DNA of 64,000 bases from Bradyrhizobium sp. CCBAU 53351. GTDB lineage: Bacteria; Pseudomonadota; Alphaproteobacteria; Rhizobiales; Xanthobacteraceae. Below are positions 58,114 to 64,000 of the stretch, piece by piece (positions within the stretch are counted from its first letter, which is position 1; every line of letters starts with the position of its first letter). The translations under genes and the position numbers were made by a program. The notes beneath the pieces are model-generated. The model was not told where the DNA came from, made no database searches, and was given only the letters and a program-made list of their open reading frames with translations. The DNA is taken from NCBI RefSeq assembly GCF_015291745.1, contig NZ_CP030059.1, positions 3,189,501 through 3,253,500 of the forward strand, in the 5' to 3' direction.

Positions 58114-59258
58114 TCTTCCGTATCCTGGAAGACCAGTACGCGCAGAAGGCCCGCGAGGCCAAGGACGCCGATCTTCGCTTCATGCGGCTGGCGCTGGCGC
58201 TGGGCAGGCGCGGGCAGGGGCGCACCTGGCCCAATCCGGCCGTCGGCGCCGTCATCGTCAAGGACGGGGTCATCGTCGGTCGCGGCTGGACGCAACCGGG
58301 CGGGCGGCCGCATGGCGAGCCCGAGGCGTTGCGGCGGGCAGGTGAAGCGGCACGCGGTGCCACGCTCTACGTCACGCTGGAGCCGTGCTCGCATTTCGGC
58401 AAGTCGCCGCCTTGCGCCGATGCGGTGATCGCGGCCGGCATCAAGCGCGTGGTGGCGGCGATCGAGGATCCCAATCCGGAAGTTGCGGGGCAGGGCCATG
58501 CGCGCCTGCGCGCCGCCGGCATTACTGTGGACGTGGGCCTGTGCGCGGCGGAAGCCGCCTTCGACCATGCCGGGCATTTCCGCCGCATCCGCGACAAGCG
58601 CCCCCATGTGATCCTGAAGCTTGCGGTGTCGCCCGATGGCAAGATCGGCGCGGCCGGCGGCAAGCCGGTCGCGATCACCGGGGAGGCGGCGCGCAACCGC
58701 GTGCATCTGCTCCGTGCGCAGAGCGATGCCATCCTGGTCGGCATCGGAACGGTGCTGGCAGACGATCCGCTTCTCACCTGCCGCCTGCCGGGCATGGCGG
58801 CGCGCTCGCCGGTGCGCGTGGTGCTCGATCAGAGCCTGCGGCTTCCCGGCGCGAGCAGACTGATAGGCTCCGCGCGCGAGACGCCGCTCTGGGTGGTGGG
58901 GTCTGAGCTCGCGGAAGCCGCCGCGGCGACGCGGCTGGGTGCGACCGGCGCACAAGTGATCCGTGTCCCGGCGGCAAATGCCTCCGGGCTCGATCTGCCG
59001 GCGGTGCTGCGGGCGCTGGCCGGGAAGGGCATCACCCGCCTGATGGTCGAGGGCGGCAGCCGGGTGGCGTCCTCGTTCGTCGCGGCCGGTCTGGTCGACG
59101 AGATCTGGCTGTTCCGCGGCGCGGAAGCGGTGGGCAGTGACGGCGTCGATGCGCTCGATGCATTGCCCCTGTCGAAAATCACGCAGTCGCAGGCCTACAA
59201 GGTTCATGCTAGCGAAACATTCGACAAGGATACTCTCACCGTCTACGAGCGCGCGTAA
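58110..59258 (+). CDS. ribD: Bifunctional pyrimidine deaminase/reductase RibD
   Basis: Second and third steps of riboflavin synthesis; 382 residues. The deaminase domain has zinc-site motifs [11 protein letters not shown] and [16 protein letters not shown], and the reductase domain has [20 protein letters not shown] and [14 protein letters not shown]. The ATGA overlap with nrdR suggests coupling. Its last base is shared with the ribE start (TAATG). Confidence 0.96.
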   Translation: MIFRILEDQYAQKAREAKDADLRFMRLALALGRRGQGRTWPNPAVGAVIVKDGVIVGRGWTQPGGRPHGEPEALRRAGEAARGATLYVTLEPCSHFGKSPPCADAVIAAGIKRVVAAIEDPNPEVAGQGHARLRAAGITVDVGLCAAEAAFDHAGHFRRIRDKRPHVILKLAVSPDGKIGAAGGKPVAITGEAARNRVHLLRAQSDAILVGIGTVLADDPLLTCRLPGMAARSPVRVVLDQSLRLPGASRLIGSARETPLWVVGSELAEAAAATRLGATGAQVIRVPAANASGLDLPAVLRALAGKGITRLMVEGGSRVASSFVAAGLVDEIWLFRGAEAVGSDGVDALDALPLSKITQSQAYKVHASETFDKDTLTVYERA

Positions 59259-59866
59259 TGTTCACCGGCATTGTCACCGATATCGGCGAGATCGTCAGCT
59301 TCACGCCCGTGGCACAGGGCCAGCTGCACCGGCTGCGTATCGCCTGCAGCTACGATCAGACCACAATCGCCGACGGCGCCTCGATCGCCAGCAACGGCGT
59401 CTGCCTGACGGTGGTTGCTTCCGGCGTCGCAGGCGACAAAACCTGGTATGACGTCGATGCGGCGGCGGAAACGCTGGCGCTAACGACGGCGAAGCACTGG
59501 AAGCAGGGCACGAAGCTCAACCTCGAGCGTGCGCTCAAGATCGGCGACGAACTTGGCGGCCACATCGTCGCCGGCCACGCCGATGGCATTGCGACCATCG
59601 TCAGCCGCGAGGACCTGCCTGACATGGCCCGGTTCGAGCTCTCGACCACGCGGGAGCTGGCGCGGTTCATCGCCACCAAGGGCTCGATCACGCTCGACGG
59701 CGTCTCGCTGACGGTCAATACGGTGAAGGACGTGACCTTTTCGGTGCTGATCATCCCGCACACGCTGACGGTGACCACGATCGGTGGCTGGAAGGCGGGC
59801 AGTGAGGTCAATATCGAGGTCGATCTGATGGCCCGCTATGCGGCGCGGCTGACGGAAATGAAGTGA
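59258..59866 (+). CDS. ribE: Riboflavin synthase alpha chain
   Basis: Dismutates two lumazines to riboflavin; 202 residues (also named ribC). It begins [15 protein letters not shown] and has two lumazine-binding repeats with ASNGVCLTVV, LGGHIVAGHADG, TLDGVSLTVN and VLIIPHTLTVT. The start shares one base with the ribD stop. A palindromic repeat separates it from ribH. Confidence 0.95.
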   Translation: MFTGIVTDIGEIVSFTPVAQGQLHRLRIACSYDQTTIADGASIASNGVCLTVVASGVAGDKTWYDVDAAAETLALTTAKHWKQGTKLNLERALKIGDELGGHIVAGHADGIATIVSREDLPDMARFELSTTRELARFIATKGSITLDGVSLTVNTVKDVTFSVLIIPHTLTVTTIGGWKAGSEVNIEVDLMARYAARLTEMK

Positions 59867-59880
59867 CGGCGCATAAAGTT

Positions 59881-59966
59881 CGTCATGCGCGGGCTTGACC
59901 CGCGCATCCATCCTCTTATGAGGGGCTTGCCCGATGGATTGCCGGGTCAAGCCCGGCAATGACAGA
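59881..59966. repeat. REP-like palindrome between ribE and ribH
   Basis: Arms GTCATGCGCGGGCTTGACCC (from 59882) and GCCGGGTCAAGCCCGGCAATG near 59941-59963, with inner CGCATCCATC and GATGGATTGCC. The element could fold into two hairpins. It lies inside the rib cluster, between stop and start. Confidence 0.85.
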
Positions 59967-59977
59967 ATAGGTAGACC

Positions 59978-60469
59978 ATGGCAGACGCGCGGCGCGCACC
60001 CCTGAAGGACCAGACCGACATTTCCGGCGCGCGCGCGCTGATTGTCGAGGCGCGGTTCTATGACGATCTCCAGGACGCACTTCTGGACGGCGCAATTGCC
60101 GAGCTGAAGGCGGCCGGCCTGAGCCATGACGTCATCACGGTTCCGGGCGCGCTGGAGATTCCGGCCGCCGTGGCTATCGCGATCGATGCGGCTGCGGCGA
60201 ACGGCAAGCCTTATGACGCGGTGATCGCGCTCGGCTGCGTGATCCGTGGCGACACCATTCATTTCGAGATCGTCTCGCAGGAATCCTCGCGCGCGCTGAT
60301 GGACCTCGCGGTTGCGCGCAAGCTTCCGCTCGGCAACGGCATCCTCACCGTCAACAACGAGGACCAGGCCTGGGCGCGGGCGCGCGCCAGCGAGCTCAAC
60401 AAGGGCGGTGATGCCGCGCGCGCGGCGCTCGCGATGCTGCGCATCAAACGCCGTCTGGCGCGGGCCTAG
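59978..60469 (+). CDS. ribH: 6,7-dimethyl-8-ribityllumazine synthase
   Basis: Penultimate riboflavin step; 163 residues. [56 protein letters not shown] with the catalytic-loop His, and [16 protein letters not shown] match lumazine synthase. nusB starts 4 bp later, so they are co-transcribed. Confidence 0.95.
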   Translation: MADARRAPLKDQTDISGARALIVEARFYDDLQDALLDGAIAELKAAGLSHDVITVPGALEIPAAVAIAIDAAAANGKPYDAVIALGCVIRGDTIHFEIVSQESSRALMDLAVARKLPLGNGILTVNNEDQAWARARASELNKGGDAARAALAMLRIKRRLARA

Positions 60470-60473
60470 AGCC

Positions 60474-60968
60474 ATGGCCGACAACACCAAAAAGCCGGCG
60501 GGGCCTAACGAGAAGAAAGCGAACCGGCGCGGTGCGGCGCGGCTCGCGGCCGTGCAGGCGCTGTACCAGATGGACATCGCCGGCGCCGGCATCAACGACA
60601 TCTTCGCCGAGTTCGAGAGCCATTGGCTCGGCAACGAGGTCGAGGGCGACACTTACTTGCCGGCGGAAGCCGCCTTCTTCCGCGACGTCGTGTCCGGCGT
60701 CGTACGCGACCAGAAGAAGCTCGATCCCCTGATCGACGAGGCGCTGTCGAAGGGCTGGCCGTTGAAGCGGATCGAGGCGATCCTGCGCGCGGTGCTGCGG
60801 GCGGGGGCCTACGAACTGGAGCATCGCAAGGACGTGCCGGGCCGCGTCGTCATTTCCGAATATGTCGACGTCGCCAACGCCTTCGTCGACCGCGAGGAGA
60901 CCGGCATGGTCAATGCGGTGCTCGACCAGATCGGCCGCCAGTTTCGCGGCGACGAGTTCGGGCGATAG
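60474..60968 (+). CDS. nusB: Transcription antitermination protein NusB
   Basis: Binds boxA RNA with NusE (S10) in rRNA antitermination; 164 residues. RRGAARLAAVQALYQMDIAG is the standard start of the NusB helical fold, and the C-terminus has RAGAYELEHRKDVPGRVVIS and EYVDVANAFVDREETGMVNA. The start ATG at 60474 is 4 bp after the ribH stop. Note the Lys/Pro-rich N-terminal tail (NTKKPAGPNEKKANR). Confidence 0.95.
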   Translation: MADNTKKPAGPNEKKANRRGAARLAAVQALYQMDIAGAGINDIFAEFESHWLGNEVEGDTYLPAEAAFFRDVVSGVVRDQKKLDPLIDEALSKGWPLKRIEAILRAVLRAGAYELEHRKDVPGRVVISEYVDVANAFVDREETGMVNAVLDQIGRQFRGDEFGR

Positions 60969-61017
60969 TCGTGCTGGGGGGCGTTGCATTGAAGCAATAC
61001 GCGAGCCCCATTCTCCG

Positions 61018-61121
61018 CTGTCATCACCCGCGAAGGCGGGTGATCCAGTACGGCGCGGCCTATCGATTTGAAACGAGCCTCTCTGGAATACTGGATCGCC
61101 CGGTCGAGTCGGGCGATGACA
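61018..61121. repeat. REP-like palindrome between nusB and thiL
   Basis: Arms TGTCATCACCCGCGAAGGCG with GGGTGATCCAGTA (61019-61051) and, inverted, TACTGGATCGCCCG followed by GTCGGGCGATGACA (to 61121). The arms can pair over their whole length. The element ends 22 bases before the thiL start, so it forms most of the leader. Confidence 0.88.
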
Positions 61122-61142
61122 CCTGTTTGTGGGGATAAGCCA

Positions 61143-62141
61143 GTGGCAAACCCACAAAATCCCTCCGCCGAAGACAGCCTCATCGCGCGCTATTTCAAGC
61201 CGCTGGCGACCGATCCCGGTGCGTTCGGTCTGGTCGATGACGCCGCGGTGCTGTCGTCGTCCGGCGACGACATCGTCGTCACCACAGATGCCGTCGTCGA
61301 GGGCGTGCACTATCTTGCCGGCGATCCGGCCGGCACCATCGCGCGCAAGGCGCTGCGGGTGAACCTGTCCGATCTCGCCGCCAAGGGCGCGGTGCCGGCG
61401 GGCTTCGTGCTGTCGCTGGCGTTGCGCAGCAAGGAGGATGCCTGGCTGCGGCCCTTTGCGGACGCGCTGGGCGAAGACGCAAGGGAATTCGCTTGTCCTC
61501 TGCTCGGCGGCGACACGGTCTCGACGCCGGGTCCGCAGATGATCTCGATCACGGCCTTCGGCCGCGTGCCGCAGGGGCGTATGGTCGGCCGTACCGGCGC
61601 AAGGCCTGGCGATCGCATTCTGGTGACGGGCACGATCGGCGACGCGGCGCTCGGCCTCGACGTGCTCACCGGCGGCGCTGCCGCGGCAGCGCTCGCCAAC
61701 AGCCCCGCCGCAAAGGACGCCCTGGTCTCGCGCTATCGCGTGCCGCAGCCGCGCAATGTGCTGGCGCGGGCCGTGCGCGATCATGCGACCGCGGCGATGG
61801 ACGTCTCCGACGGGCTCGCCGGCGATCTGGTGAAGCTCTGCGCGGCGTCCGCCGTCTCGGCCACGGTCGACGTGGCAAGCGTGCCGCTCTCGGCCGCGGC
61901 AGCAGGCCTGGTCGCCCGCAACGTCGTTGGCGTCGAGACGCTGCTCGCGGGGGGCGACGATTACGAGGTGCTGTGCACGGTCCCGCCGGCGCAAGCCGAT
62001 GCGCTGATTGCCGCGGGGCGGGCGGCCGGCCTTGCCGTCACGGCGATCGGCACGATCGTCGCGGGGACGCAGAGGCCGCGCTTCCTGGATGGGCTGGGCC
62101 AGGAACTGGCTTTGACGCGGCTGTCCTACAGCCACTTCTAG
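61143..62141 (+). CDS. thiL: Thiamine-monophosphate kinase
   Basis: Phosphorylates thiamine monophosphate to the diphosphate; 332 residues. Signatures are DSLIARYFKPLATD, LVDDAAVLSSSGDDIVVTTD (Asp-rich ATP/Mg site), RKALRVNLSDLAAKGAVPAG, MDVSDGLAGDL and GGDDYEVL. The GTG at 61143 (VANPQNPS) is chosen: GGGGAT lies at Shine-Dalgarno distance, and upstream in-frame ATGs at 61068 and 61116 are in the palindromic repeat. It follows nusB as in many alphaproteobacteria. Confidence 0.93.
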   Translation: MANPQNPSAEDSLIARYFKPLATDPGAFGLVDDAAVLSSSGDDIVVTTDAVVEGVHYLAGDPAGTIARKALRVNLSDLAAKGAVPAGFVLSLALRSKEDAWLRPFADALGEDAREFACPLLGGDTVSTPGPQMISITAFGRVPQGRMVGRTGARPGDRILVTGTIGDAALGLDVLTGGAAAAALANSPAAKDALVSRYRVPQPRNVLARAVRDHATAAMDVSDGLAGDLVKLCAASAVSATVDVASVPLSAAAAGLVARNVVGVETLLAGGDDYEVLCTVPPAQADALIAAGRAAGLAVTAIGTIVAGTQRPRFLDGLGQELALTRLSYSHF

Positions 62142-62265
62142 GAATTGCTCCAAACCGGCATCTTGGTTCTCAGCACTTGGTTCTAAATACCTGCCGAGAT
62201 CGGCGTTTTCGGCGTTATCCGGCGTTGCACCCTCAATTTGATTTTGGCAAGCTTGCGGCTGACTG

Positions 62266-62301
62266 AAGCCGCCCCTTTTGGGCAAGGGGCGGCTTTGTTC
62301 G
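62266..62301 (+). terminator. Rho-independent terminator after thiL
   Basis: 12-bp perfect stem AAGCCGCCCCTT / AAGGGGCGGCTT with a 6-base loop, then TGTTCG. It lies 125 bases after the thiL stop and 76 bases before hppA, so it separates the two units; the T-tract is short. Confidence 0.85.
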
Positions 62302-62376
62302 AAATCAAGGCGCCGCACTGCACAACGGACAATAAAAGGCGCCGGGGGTACATCAAGGATCTGAGGCAAACATCAC

Positions 62377-64000
<1,624 letters not shown>

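Overview
The window looks like core chromosome of a slow-growing alphaproteobacterium of the Nitrobacteraceae, most likely Bradyrhizobium. This is inferred from high G+C, the Porin_2-type porin, the MarR-type LdtR regulator, Mg-type HemB, DmeF, the gene order of the housekeeping blocks, and several palindromic intergenic repeats (PubMed-level memory only; no search was run). No insertion sequence, phage gene, CRISPR array or replication origin was seen.

Layout. 0-6 kb: nitronate monooxygenase, then the GatCAB amidotransferase genes (gatC-ORF70-gatA-ORF95, a divergent lipoprotein gene, gatB). 6-9 kb: gene-poor, holding a 30-residue histone H1-like gene, a Sel1-like gene, a small conserved gene and tRNA-Ser(GCU). 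9-18 kb: major porin, soluble lytic transglycosylase with a Lys/Ala-rich stalk, dapA, mscL, smpB, a PrxQ-type peroxiredoxin, an Fe-S uracil-DNA glycosylase and a NYN-domain protein. 18-29 kb: rpoZ, rsh, pdxJ, acpS, lepB, rnc, era, recO, parC, mostly tightly packed or overlapping. 29-33 kb: a GMC oxidoreductase followed by a repeat-rich accessory stretch with four tiny genes, two of them secreted and Cys-containing.

33-43 kb is a transport and metal block: chrBA (chromate), dmeF (Co/Ni efflux), a secreted metallo-beta-lactamase-fold hydrolase, two MFS exporters around a class III nucleotide cyclase, and mntH with a likely Mur (manganese regulator) site. 43.3-51.1 kb is the most unusual part: a four-gene, same-strand unit encoding a zinc-ribbon/class III cyclase/AAA/TPR protein, a cytochrome P450-like protein, a four-helix membrane protein with soluble ends, and a DyP-type peroxidase. 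Two of its three junctions are 4-bp ATGA overlaps and the third gap is 19 bp. I know of no described system with this composition.

51-64 kb returns to core genes: bpt (ate), an RDD protein, hemB, a DUF6163-like protein, ldtR, two small conserved genes, then glyA-nrdR-ribD-ribE-ribH-nusB-thiL, and hppA (H+-pyrophosphatase), which runs off the right edge. Start codons were chosen by Shine-Dalgarno sequence, family N-terminus and overlap with the upstream gene.
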